Part shown: positions 17,263 to 25,676 of the stretch, one piece after another
Position numbering within the stretch: position 1 is the stretch's first letter
Layout of the letters: each line of letters opens with the position of its first letter
Assembly: GCA_964634205.1 (NCBI GenBank)
Contig: CAZWKE010000018.1
Coordinates: 1 to 56,810, forward strand
Reading direction: 5' to 3'
Source of the DNA: JAFGGG01 sp964634205
GTDB taxonomy: Bacteria; Spirochaetota; Spirochaetia; SZUA-6; RPPD01
Length of the DNA stretch: 56,810 nt
Translations under genes and position numbers: made by a program
The notes under the pieces: generated by a model
The model's input: only the letters and a program-made list of their open reading frames with translations
Databases searched by the model: none
What the model was told of the DNA's origin: nothing

Positions 17263-17281
17263 ATATAAATATTTCTGTCAA
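17253..17281 (-). promoter_or_regulatory. Promoter of the argRCBDG operon
   Basis: On the minus strand TTGACA (17281-17276) is followed 17 bp later by CATAAT (17258-17253), a near-consensus sigma-70 promoter. The -10 sits inside the distal ARG box. The leader to the argR ATG at 17204 is about 40 bases. Confidence 0.75.
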
Positions 17282-17325
17282 GAGAAATATTGTATATTCT
17301 TAATTTCGCGCTATACTTATAGGCA

Positions 17326-17709
17326 ATGATAAGAAAAAAAATCCATCAAATCGGTACTGTCGCGGTACTTCTGCTGATGCTGACGGCCCTTACATCTTTA
17401 TTTGCCCAGGCACCCTGTGGTGATACGGATGATCTGCTCATCAGCTGGCTGACAAATCCCATCACCGTGGAAGAGGCGGAGGCCGCCTATATGGTAAGCG
17501 CCGATGCCCTCGGGCCCGACCCTGTTCCCTTCGGGTATAACAACGCGAACTGGAAAGCGCTGCTGGCCCAAATGCAGGAGGGGGACGAGTTGTGGGAGTT
17601 TATGAGCCCCCCCGAAACCTGGGATAAAAAGCATATGGCCGGCCGCAAGGGTATCGCTCTGATCCGCAACTGTACGGTGGTGGACTATATCATCACCTTG
17701 ATGAATTAG
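17326..17709 (+). CDS. Secreted protein, unknown function
   Basis: The 127-residue protein has a clear signal peptide: a basic start MIRKKIH, a hydrophobic core and an ALTSLFAQ cleavage region. The mature part of about 95 residues is rich in acidic and aromatic residues (EEAEAAYMVSADALG, WKALLAQMQEGDELWEFM) and has two cysteines. No family is recognised. A TTGTAT-16-TATACT at 17290-17317 would put the transcript start about 2 bases before the ATG, and no ribosome site precedes it. The gene is divergent from the arg operon and overlaps the convergent lipoprotein gene by 4 bases. Confidence 0.6.
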   Translation: MIRKKIHQIGTVAVLLLMLTALTSLFAQAPCGDTDDLLISWLTNPITVEEAEAAYMVSADALGPDPVPFGYNNANWKALLAQMQEGDELWEFMSPPETWDKKHMAGRKGIALIRNCTVVDYIITLMN

Positions 17710-18092
17710 GGCAGGCACTGCCAACGGTCCACCAGCAGGTGATACTCCGTGTATACCTCATCGCCGGGCTCGGGGCGTTTGCCCCTGCCGCTCACTTCCA
17801 GCACCCTGCCGAAAACCCTGACAGGGCCGTCACATTTCATGGGTTCTTTGGCGTACACCACAATCTGAAAATCACCGACGTCGAAGTACTCACAGTAGGG
17901 ATACTCTTTGACTGAAGCGATCATGTGCTGCCATGGTGTATTGGAAATCTTCCCCACAAGCGAGACTTTTTTATCAACATAAGCCGACATCCGGGCGGTG
18001 TCCGGCAGCGGCGTATAATTATCCATGGTGGCACATCCCCACAAAGAGAGTAATAAGAGCAGTGACGCGATCTTGCATAGTGAAACGCGCAT
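17706..18092 (-). CDS. Small lipoprotein with OB-fold-like region, unknown function
   Basis: The 128-residue protein has a signal sequence ending LSLWGC, a lipobox, so it should be lipid-anchored. The mature part has KVSLVGKISNTPWQHM and GPVRVFGRVLEVSG, two beta-strand motifs spaced as in small OB-fold nucleic-acid or ligand-binding domains. That is a shape-based guess and no function is claimed. No neighbour suggests a job. It converges with the small secreted protein gene and overlaps it by four bases. Confidence 0.6.
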   Translation of the reverse strand: MRVSLCKIASLLLLLSLWGCATMDNYTPLPDTARMSAYVDKKVSLVGKISNTPWQHMIASVKEYPYCEYFDVGDFQIVVYAKEPMKCDGPVRVFGRVLEVSGRGKRPEPGDEVYTEYHLLVDRWQCLP

Positions 18093-18151
18093 ACACTATA
18101 TAATAGCCGCTTCGTTTTTTTTTGCAATAACCAAACTTATAAAAAAAATAA

Positions 18152-18180
18152 TTGTCATTTCCGGTGATATATTTTATTAT
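18152..18180 (+). promoter_or_regulatory. Promoter of the TIGR02206-like membrane protein gene
   Basis: TTGTCA (18152-18157) and TATTAT (18175-18180) are separated by 17 bp. The predicted start near 18187 gives a short leader holding AGGA at 18192-18195 before the ATG at 18203. This supports the shorter start. Confidence 0.5.
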
Positions 18181-18202
18181 CATACGCGAACAGGATTCAA
18201 TT

Positions 18203-18964
18203 ATGGCAAAATATTTTGATCCCAACTATCTGGCGGGTAAGTTTGAAATTTTCTCTTTGCCTCATATCATTGCCCTGCTGATTGTGGCGGCATTGAATGT
18301 GGGCATGGTGCTGGTACTGAAAAAGGTAGACAGTAAAAAGGTAAACAGGTATTTCTGTTATGTTCTTTCCTTTATCCTGCTGGCCCAGGAACTTTCCCTG
18401 AATATCTGGTCTCTCTGCATCGGGACATGGTCGGTAGGGTACAACCTGCCCCTGCACCTCTGCGGGCTGGCGGTGGTGCTTTCGCCGATAATGCTGATCC
18501 GCAAGAAGAAGCTCCTCTACGAACTGTTCTATTTTTGGGGCATGGGCGGGGCCCTCCAATCCATCCTTACGCCGGACAATGGCTATGCCTTTCCGCACTA
18601 CCGCATGATCCAGACCTTTGTCTCACACGGGGCCATTATTATGGCGGTCATTTACATGACCTTTATAGAGGGCTACCGCCCCACCTGGAAGTCCGTGGGG
18701 AAGACCATCGTTATTACCAATATCTATATGGGGATCATCGCCGTGTTCAACCTGCTGGTAAACGGAAACTACCTGTATATCTGCGCCCCGCCGGATATCC
18801 CCACCATCATCGACGTGCTGGTCGAAATCTTCGGCCCCTGGCCCTGGTATATTTTTGGTCTGGAGATACTCGGTATTATCTCACTTGTTGTATATTACTC
18901 ACCGTTCGCAATCAAGGACCTGATCACCCGCCTCCGGGCCGGTCCGCGGTCGCTTGAGCCTTGA
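18203..18964 (+). CDS. TIGR02206-like integral membrane protein (YwaF type)
   Basis: The 253-residue protein has six or seven membrane helices and the family segments LPHIIALL, LPLHLCGLAVVLSPI, FFSW-like FYFWGMGGALQSILTPD, and HYRMIQTFVSHGAI. Members of this family (YwaF in Bacillus) are uncharacterised multi-pass proteins. I start at the ATG at 18203, with AGGA seven bases upstream; a longer frame begins at 18152 but runs through the promoter. It is divergent from the small lipoprotein gene and converges with the solute-binding protein gene. Confidence 0.8.
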   Translation: MAKYFDPNYLAGKFEIFSLPHIIALLIVAALNVGMVLVLKKVDSKKVNRYFCYVLSFILLAQELSLNIWSLCIGTWSVGYNLPLHLCGLAVVLSPIMLIRKKKLLYELFYFWGMGGALQSILTPDNGYAFPHYRMIQTFVSHGAIIMAVIYMTFIEGYRPTWKSVGKTIVITNIYMGIIAVFNLLVNGNYLYICAPPDIPTIIDVLVEIFGPWPWYIFGLEILGIISLVVYYSPFAIKDLITRLRAGPRSLEP

Positions 18965-18985
18965 TGTTATCGCCGGCCGGGAGCG

Positions 18986-21472
18986 TTATTCCACCTCAAG
19001 ATCAGGAAAGGCGTTCTTTACATCCGCTTTAAACTGTTTAATGGCCTCGGCTTTCGTCAGCGTTCCTTCCACATAATTTTTTATTGCCTCCATGAGGAAA
19101 TTTCTGATATCAAGATCATACTTTTTCAAAAGGGAGCCGTCCACTTTTGCGGCAATCCGGGCGTAGAATGCATAATGATTCTGGCCGTTCAATTGGCGAT
19201 CGGTAAAATTATGTTTGATCTTTTGCACCACCTTCCTGTTGCCGACAAAATCGCCTGTTTCCTCGGCCCACCACTCCTGTGAATCGCGTTCCAGGGTCAT
19301 AAATTTGACGAACTCCCAGGCTAATTTCTTTTTTTTGGAATTCTTATAGATGCCGACCCAGGTTCCGCCCCAAAAATAGGAGACCGGTCCCTGGCACAAT
19401 CCCCAGTCTCCCTCGGTTTCTCTCCCATTCGGTCTGATTACATAGTTCAGACCCCAGGTAGGAAGGATATAGCACATAACCTCCGGCTGCTTTTTATTCA
19501 TGTTCTCGAACCAGGGAGGGGACCAGGTGCCGATATCGGCGGTCAACTCCTCATTTCGCATGGTTTTGGCCATATCGAAATAATCCAGAATACATCGCTC
19601 GATATTGAGTTTACCGTTCGTTACAAAGGCTTTCCTGCGCAGAGCGAAAGCAATCTGCTGATAATCTCCATAGCCGGCGATAAGTTTTACCCTGCCGCCG
19701 CTTTTTTGCTTTAACTTTCGTGCCGTGGCCAAAAACCTTTCGGGCGTGGACAGCATGCGGCCGATTTTTTCAGGGTCATCGGTGCCCAGGTACTGTTTGG
19801 CCACACTGCGCCGATAGAGGATACCTCCCACACACGCCTGCCAGGACAAAGCGCGCAGTATACCCTTGGAATCCGTGCCCACCTTGACAATATAGGGATA
19901 GACGTCCGAGGTATCCGCGTTATAGGGCGCCGCGCCCAGGTCATCATAAAACCCGCTTTCCACCATGTCCACGACATTCGAGTATTCGGCCGTAAACACA
20001 TCGGGCGCATTTCTGCCCGACCGCAGTAAAGGCCTGATCTTATTGAGGTACTCCGCGCAGGGGACAATGGTCAGCTCGATTTTGACTCCCGGATGACGAC
20101 GTTTAAACTCATTGATAAACTTTTTTATTTCATCGGTAAAAGACCATACCAAAATCGTATTCTCATCCCGTTGTGAATCCTGATACCGGTCTCCCCGTGC
20201 TTTAACGGATATAATGTTCTCATCCATCCATGTTTTCCAGTCGCGGATCGCCTGTTCTTTGCTTTTTTCTCCTTCGGCATAGGATCTAATCTCATCCATT
20301 AAAATATTGCGGATATCCATCTCCCGCGCCCCAAAATAGGACGCCCGTATCTTCATGGACTCCCCGGCAAAAAACTCATAGTAATTTTCTCCGCCCAGAT
20401 ACTCGCCGGCAAACTCATGCTTAAGTTGCTTCACCACGGCCTTGTTGTTTACAAAATCGCCGTCTTTTCTGGCATACCATTTCAGGGTATCCCGGTTCAG
20501 GGTAACAAAGCGTAAAAACTTCCAGGCAGCCTGCTTCTGCTGCGAGTCTTTATAAATACCCATCCAGCTTCCGCCCCAAAAATAGGAAGCCGGGCCGCTG
20601 CAGAGGCCCCAATCGCCTGAAGTTTTCTTGGCGTTCGGTTTCAATAAATACTGCAATCCCCACCAGGGTAGAATATAGCCGAATACACCTGAATTCTTTT
20701 TATTCATTTCTTCGAACCAGGGAGGAGACCAGGTGCTGATATTCGCGGTTAATTCTTCATCATGCATTGTTTTGGCCAGGTCAAAATAGTCAAGCACCGG
20801 CTGTTCCAATGACAATTTCGTACCGGATACAAACGGCCTGGTTCTGGAAGCAAACGGATAATGCTGATAATCCGCGTATCCCGCGATAATCTTCACCGCG
20901 CCGTCGCTCTTATCCTTGATCCTGCGGGCAGCCGCCAAAAACCTCCGGGGAGTTGACAGCATGCGGCCGACTTTCTCAGGATCATCGGTACCCAGGTACA
21001 TTTTGGCCAGGCTTCTGCGATAGAAAAAACCTCCCGCACAGGCTTGCCAGGACAGGGCCCGCAGCTTTCCCTTGGAGTCCGTCCCCACCTCCACCGTAAA
21101 GGGATACATATCAGTTGCATCGACGTTATAGGGTGCGCCCGACAGATCGTCCCAAAATCCGCTTTCCACGAGATCAACCACATGCGAATACTCCCCTAAA
21201 AACAGGTCCGGGACGTCATTACCCGACCGCAAGACCGGCATCAGTTTATTAATGTAGTTCTCATACGGTATGATTGTCAAATCTATGGTGATATCGGGAT
21301 TTTCGTTTTCGAAGCGATCAATAAAACCCTGCGTCTCATTCGTAAAAGACCAGACCGACAGCCGTACCTCTTCTCCGGAAGCCCATACGCCGGTTGCGTT
21401 CGGAGACACGGCGACTATGAAAATAAGGGAAACTATTAATCCGTAAAGTAAGGGTTTTTTAATAAGTTTCAT
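18986..21472 (-). CDS. Two-domain fused extracellular solute-binding protein
   Basis: This 828-residue protein is a head-to-tail fusion of two family 1 (sugar-type) ABC solute-binding domains. A signal peptide (about 1-31, ending VWAS) leads domain 1 (about 33-428: LSVWSFTNETQGFIDRF, DLFLGEYS). Domain 2 follows without a second signal peptide (about 435-828: LVWSFTDEIKKFINEF, DVFTAEYS). Both share long near-identical stretches such as FRRS..K.YLGTDDPEKVGRMLST and SYFWGG(S/T)W.GIYK, so the fusion is a recent duplication. No permease or ATPase gene is nearby. An AAGGAGG ribosome site lies five bases before the ATG. Confidence 0.9.
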   Translation of the reverse strand: MKLIKKPLLYGLIVSLIFIVAVSPNATGVWASGEEVRLSVWSFTNETQGFIDRFENENPDITIDLTIIPYENYINKLMPVLRSGNDVPDLFLGEYSHVVDLVESGFWDDLSGAPYNVDATDMYPFTVEVGTDSKGKLRALSWQACAGGFFYRRSLAKMYLGTDDPEKVGRMLSTPRRFLAAARRIKDKSDGAVKIIAGYADYQHYPFASRTRPFVSGTKLSLEQPVLDYFDLAKTMHDEELTANISTWSPPWFEEMNKKNSGVFGYILPWWGLQYLLKPNAKKTSGDWGLCSGPASYFWGGSWMGIYKDSQQKQAAWKFLRFVTLNRDTLKWYARKDGDFVNNKAVVKQLKHEFAGEYLGGENYYEFFAGESMKIRASYFGAREMDIRNILMDEIRSYAEGEKSKEQAIRDWKTWMDENIISVKARGDRYQDSQRDENTILVWSFTDEIKKFINEFKRRHPGVKIELTIVPCAEYLNKIRPLLRSGRNAPDVFTAEYSNVVDMVESGFYDDLGAAPYNADTSDVYPYIVKVGTDSKGILRALSWQACVGGILYRRSVAKQYLGTDDPEKIGRMLSTPERFLATARKLKQKSGGRVKLIAGYGDYQQIAFALRRKAFVTNGKLNIERCILDYFDMAKTMRNEELTADIGTWSPPWFENMNKKQPEVMCYILPTWGLNYVIRPNGRETEGDWGLCQGPVSYFWGGTWVGIYKNSKKKKLAWEFVKFMTLERDSQEWWAEETGDFVGNRKVVQKIKHNFTDRQLNGQNHYAFYARIAAKVDGSLLKKYDLDIRNFLMEAIKNYVEGTLTKAEAIKQFKADVKNAFPDLEVE

Positions 21473-21518
21473 TATATCCTCCTTTTTCTGTTTAATTGGC
21501 GATTGCTCGTCGCCTTCA

Positions 21519-21712
21519 TTACTCCACCTCTATATCCGGGAAAGCGTTCTTTACATCCGCTTTAAATTTTGCACAGGCCTCGGCCTTCGTCACATGACCT
21601 TCAACATAATTATCTATTGCCCCCAGGAGCATCAGCCATATGCGAAGGCCGTATTTTCCCAGAGGACTCCCGTTGATCTTCAGCGCCTGCCGCAAACGCG
21701 GGGAGCTTAAAA
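21519..21712 (-). pseudogene. Remnant of a solute-binding protein gene (C-terminal end only)
   Basis: In frame on the minus strand, ending at TAA 21519-21521, this stretch encodes a tail that closely matches the end of the fused protein: YVEG.VTKAEACAKFKADVKNAFPDIEVE versus YVEGTLTKAEAIKQFKADVKNAFPDLEVE. An upstream stop near 21714 and the lack of any N-terminal part mean it is a broken third gene. The identity includes the DNA (GTAAAGAACGC region). It lies between the single-domain and the fused genes. Confidence 0.8.
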
Positions 21713-21737
21713 ATCAATCCGGGTGCGGATTAGCAGT

Positions 21738-23015
21738 CTATTCCATGATCAACTTCGGAAAGGCTTCACGCACCTTGCGGACAAACTCCTGCACGCCTTG
21801 TTTTTTTGAACCGCCGTCTCGTAAATATACGGTGATTGCGTCGGTCAACAATGGCTCGATTTTTATGTCATACGCGCTTATTAAATTTCCCTTTATCTTC
21901 AATGCCTCTTCGGCAAAATAACGGAAATATTTTTGCCCTGCCAGGAAGTCATCACTCATTTTATCTTTCAGCTTGTTCATAACGGATTTACTGTTGACGC
22001 ACTCTTTTTTCTCCTGCGCCCACCATTCCAGGGTATCCTTGTTGAGCGTGGCAAACCGCAGAAACTCCCAGGCCGCTTCTTTCTGTTTTGAATTCGAGTT
22101 TATCCCGATCCAGGTGGCGCCCCAAAAATAAGGAACAGGCCCCCGGCAGACCCCCCAGTCACCGCTGGTGTCGGCCGACTGGGTTTTCAATATATAGGTA
22201 AACCCCCATAAGGGGAAGCTGTACCCGAAAATATTCGATCCCTTCATACCTTCAAACCACTCGGAACTCCACATGCCGCAGCCTGCCGTGAGTTTTTGCT
22301 CCTGCAGTACCCGGGCCACGGCAAAATACCTTACCACGGCGTCATCCAGCGTAAAGTGCTTGTTGTTGTCCACAAACGGTTTCTTACGGGCTGCCAGCGC
22401 ATAGCGCATATAATCCCCCCAACCGGCGATCAGTTTGATCTTCCCTTGGCTTTTTTCTTTCAGGCGCAGTCCGGTGGCGATGAATTTGCTCTCCGTGGAA
22501 AGCATTTCCCCCACCTTTGCGGGATCATCGGTACCCAGGTACTGTTTGGCCATACTGCGGCGGTAGAAAAATCCCCCGGTCCATACCTGCCAGCCAAGCG
22601 CGAGCAGTTTTCCGTCGGCACCTCTGGCCCCTTCCACCATAAAGGGATACATGTCGGTGACATCAGCCTTGTACGGCGCGGCGGACAGGTCTTCACAGGC
22701 ACCGGTCGCCATAAAATCAGTGATACTCCCGGGTTCGGACGTAAACAGATCCGGAGCAGCCTCTCCGCTTTTAAGCACCGGCTGCAGCCTTCTCGTATAT
22801 TCGCCATACGGCAGCAGGGTCACCTCAATCTTTATTCCCGGGTGCTGCTGCTCAAACCGGTCTACTACAGACTTTATCTCATCCGTAAATGTCCAGAGTG
22901 AAAGTACCACCTTTGTTTCTTCCGCGGACACACCCGGGCCCGTCCCGCTCATGGAGGTAAAAAAACAGAGCCCCAGAACCGCAAAAAAGATAATTGTTTT
23001 CTTTATTTTATTCAT
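21738..23015 (-). CDS. Extracellular solute-binding protein, family 1
   Basis: The 425-residue protein is a single-domain paralogue of the fused protein. It has a signal peptide ending VSAEE, LSLWTFTDEIKSVVDRFEQQHPG, FYRRSMAKQYLGTDDPAKVGEMLSTE and YFWGATWIGINSNSKQKEAAWEFL. Family 1 binding proteins usually capture sugars or oligosaccharides for an ABC importer. I use the second ATG, at 23015, which lies 8 bases after GGAGGAG. The gene is divergent from a sensor kinase gene that itself carries a solute-binding-type domain. Confidence 0.88.
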   Translation of the reverse strand: MNKIKKTIIFFAVLGLCFFTSMSGTGPGVSAEETKVVLSLWTFTDEIKSVVDRFEQQHPGIKIEVTLLPYGEYTRRLQPVLKSGEAAPDLFTSEPGSITDFMATGACEDLSAAPYKADVTDMYPFMVEGARGADGKLLALGWQVWTGGFFYRRSMAKQYLGTDDPAKVGEMLSTESKFIATGLRLKEKSQGKIKLIAGWGDYMRYALAARKKPFVDNNKHFTLDDAVVRYFAVARVLQEQKLTAGCGMWSSEWFEGMKGSNIFGYSFPLWGFTYILKTQSADTSGDWGVCRGPVPYFWGATWIGINSNSKQKEAAWEFLRFATLNKDTLEWWAQEKKECVNSKSVMNKLKDKMSDDFLAGQKYFRYFAEEALKIKGNLISAYDIKIEPLLTDAITVYLRDGGSKKQGVQEFVRKVREAFPKLIME

Positions 23016-23087
23016 TTTCATCTCCTCCTGGTTGTATAACCTGAATTTTATAAAACTTACTTTATCACATTCGGTCCAATATTACCT

Positions 23088-23101
23088 CATACTTTTGTAT
23101 G
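23088..23101. promoter_or_regulatory. Inverted repeat in the intergenic region between the binding-protein and kinase genes
   Basis: The 14-bp perfect inverted repeat CATAC-TTTT-GTATG lies between the divergent genes, upstream of the -35 of the kinase gene. It is a candidate operator for a common regulator. Confidence 0.35.
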
Positions 23102-23137
23102 AAACCGAAGAAAACCTGTTAAAATTCACCTTTCCCA

Positions 23138-23166
23138 TTGACTGCTGAAATACAGAAAGCTATAAT
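23138..23166 (+). promoter_or_regulatory. Promoter of the hybrid sensor kinase operon
   Basis: TTGACT (23138-23143) and TATAAT (23161-23166) are 17 bp apart, a near-perfect sigma-70 promoter. The start near 23173 leaves a 35-base leader to the ATG at 23208. Confidence 0.75.
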
Positions 23167-23207
23167 TTATACTTAGGGGTTGTAGTATCTCGTAAAGGCG
23201 TAGGTGG

Positions 23208-25658
23208 ATGAAAATAAAAAGTAGAACAGCATATTTTGTGTTGTTTTTTATAACCGCGCTTTTGCTCTGCCGGAATATCTTTGCCCAATCCAAGCAGTCT
23301 TTCATTGTAATCAGCGGGGGTAACTCGTTTCGCCCCGGGCTCTTCGCGCACATCGACGGTAAACCGGATGGATTCTACTATGACCTGTGGGAACTCTGGT
23401 CGCAAAAAACCGGGATACCGCTGGACTGGCGCCTGATGGACTGGCACAACACCATCCCCACCCTGCTTTCCGGCCAGGTCGACGTGGTGCTGGGGGCATC
23501 CTATACGCCTGAACGGGCGGAAAAAATGAGTTTCACCAACCCTTACGGCTATGTCAGGACCTATCTTTTTTATGCACAAAACATCGGCGGTATCGGTGAT
23601 ATAGAAGATGTGAAAGGGTTTCCCGTCGGTATTTTGGAAGGTACCAGCCTGAAGAAGAACCTGGAACAACGATATGGGAAAAAACTGAAATTAATCGGAT
23701 ATGATGATTACGCCACGCTTACCGACGCGATCGTCTCCGGAAAAATCGATGTCTTCATCGCCGAAGAGTCTAACATCCGCTATTTCCTGATGAAGGCCCA
23801 TTCCTCAAAACAGTTCCGCCACCTGAAGGACCCGCTTTATATAAACGATCTGCGCGCGGCCGTCCGCAAAGACGACAAGGAATTACTGGCCGTGTTGAAT
23901 AAGGGGCTGTCCGCTATCGGAGAGGCCGAAAGGAATTTATTATCCGAAAAGTGGTACGGCAGCCGCATCCAGATCAGAATTCCCTGGCAGGGAATTATTC
24001 TCGGGACCATCACCGCCCTGTTTATCATCGGTATTCTTGCACTCTGGAATACATTGCTGCGCAGCCGGGTGGGTGCGGCCGTGGAATCCCTCAAGCAAAG
24101 CGAGGAAAAATTTCGGGCCTTGATAGATCAAGCGCCCCTTTCCATTCAGGTGCATGAGCCCGACGGCACCATGATCATGTCCAACAAGGCCTGGTCGGAG
24201 TTGTGGGGAATCATCGGCAATACGCATGCCGTAGGAAAGTATAATGTCTTGGAGGACCCGCAGTTGAAAAAGTCCGGATACGACAAAGAGTTCCGGCGGG
24301 CTTTGGGCGGGGAAATAGTGGATGTCCCCCTGGCGGTCTACGATCCGGCGGAATCCGGACAACCGGGAGAAAAAAGGTATACCCACGCTCGCCTGTATCC
24401 GCTGAAAGACAGTGAGGGGCGGGTAAAAAATGTCGTGATCATGCATGAGGACCTGACGGAAAAGATGAAAATTGAGGAAGAACGCAAGGAGCTTGAATCG
24501 CGCCTGAAGCAGTCCGAGAAGCTCGAGGCTATCGGGCGGCTGGCGGGGGGGATTGCCCACGACTTCAATAATATGCTGGCGGGTATTATGGGGTATGCCG
24601 ATGTGCTGCAAATGAACCTGCGGGATGAAAAACTCAAGGATACCGCCGCGGGAATTGTGCGCGCCGCCAAACGATCGGCCGAACTCACCGACCAACTGCT
24701 GGCATTCGCGCGTAAGGGCCGCTACCAAAGCGTGAAACTTGATATCCATACCATTATTGCCGAGGTTGTCTCTTTATTGAAACACAGTATCGATAAAAGA
24801 ATCAAGATCCTGCAAAATTTGCACGCCAATCCCTCCTGGGTTATGGGCGATCCGACCCAGCTTCAGAACGCTATTCTGAATCTTGCCATAAACGCCAGTG
24901 ACGCCATGCCGGAAGGCGGCGAACTGATTTTTACCACCGACACCTCAACTGCAAAAGACCGGCGATATAAGGAACTTTCCAAGGAATTAAAGACCGGGAA
25001 CTATCTTCTGGTCTCGGTAACGGATACCGGTATGGGCATCCCGGCCGAAATCCGTGAAAGAATTTTTGAACCCTTTTTTACCACTAAAAGCCCGGGTAAG
25101 GGGATAGGCATGGGGCTGGCCGCTGTCTACGGAATAGTGAAAAGCCACGGCGGAGCGGTCAGTGTCCAAAGCCGGAAAGGCAAGGGTAGCATATTGACCA
25201 TATTACTTCCTCTTATAAACGCGGAAAATCCTCCGGAAGGCGGGGCTGAAACCCCGGAAAAACCGGAAGACAATAAACAGTCATTCAACATACTGGTAGT
25301 GGACGATGAAAAAATCGTCAGCGAAACATTCAGGCTGATGCTGCGCAAGATCGGTCATTCAAGTAAGGTCTTTAACCAGGGCCGGCAGGCCATCGAATAC
25401 TACAAAAAAAACTGGCAGGATGTAGACCTTGTCATTCTTGACGTAGCCATGCCCGACATAAGCGGCAGGGAACTGTTTCGGGCCTTACACAAGATTAATC
25501 CCCTGATTATCGCGCTCTTTTCATCCGGCTACAGCATCAACGGGGAGATCCAGAAAATTTTGCAAGAGGGGGCCAGGGGATTTATACAGAAACCTTTTGG
25601 AGTTAAAAAACTCGCGGCAAAAATCAATGAAGTAATGAATGAAACACCCGATCAATAA
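23208..25658 (+). CDS. Hybrid sensor histidine kinase with periplasmic solute-binding domain
   Basis: The 816-residue protein senses a ligand outside the membrane and phosphorylates itself. Order: signal or anchor helix, SBP_bac_3-type binding domain (about 27-255, GLFAHIDGKPDGFYYDLWELW onward), a membrane helix (about 262-283), PAS (about 290-415), HisKA with H451 in AHDFNN, HATPase with the N-box INASDAMP and DTGMGIP, and a receiver domain whose phosphoacceptor is D745 (LVILDVAMP) with the conserved lysine in FIQKPF. The partner receiving phosphate is not evident. It is divergent from the solute-binding protein cluster, which suggests it senses or controls uptake. An aldo/keto reductase gene follows in an operon. 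Confidence 0.9.
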   Translation: MKIKSRTAYFVLFFITALLLCRNIFAQSKQSFIVISGGNSFRPGLFAHIDGKPDGFYYDLWELWSQKTGIPLDWRLMDWHNTIPTLLSGQVDVVLGASYTPERAEKMSFTNPYGYVRTYLFYAQNIGGIGDIEDVKGFPVGILEGTSLKKNLEQRYGKKLKLIGYDDYATLTDAIVSGKIDVFIAEESNIRYFLMKAHSSKQFRHLKDPLYINDLRAAVRKDDKELLAVLNKGLSAIGEAERNLLSEKWYGSRIQIRIPWQGIILGTITALFIIGILALWNTLLRSRVGAAVESLKQSEEKFRALIDQAPLSIQVHEPDGTMIMSNKAWSELWGIIGNTHAVGKYNVLEDPQLKKSGYDKEFRRALGGEIVDVPLAVYDPAESGQPGEKRYTHARLYPLKDSEGRVKNVVIMHEDLTEKMKIEEERKELESRLKQSEKLEAIGRLAGGIAHDFNNMLAGIMGYADVLQMNLRDEKLKDTAAGIVRAAKRSAELTDQLLAFARKGRYQSVKLDIHTIIAEVVSLLKHSIDKRIKILQNLHANPSWVMGDPTQLQNAILNLAINASDAMPEGGELIFTTDTSTAKDRRYKELSKELKTGNYLLVSVTDTGMGIPAEIRERIFEPFFTTKSPGKGIGMGLAAVYGIVKSHGGAVSVQSRKGKGSILTILLPLINAENPPEGGAETPEKPEDNKQSFNILVVDDEKIVSETFRLMLRKIGHSSKVFNQGRQAIEYYKKNWQDVDLVILDVAMPDISGRELFRALHKINPLIIALFSSGYSINGEIQKILQEGARGFIQKPFGVKKLAAKINEVMNETPDQ

Positions 25659-25676
25659 AAAAAAAGGAGACAGTAT

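Noticed and set aside
23940..24749. 269-codon frame antisense to the sensor kinase
   Set aside because: Shadow of the PAS/HisKA coding region, with no start signals.
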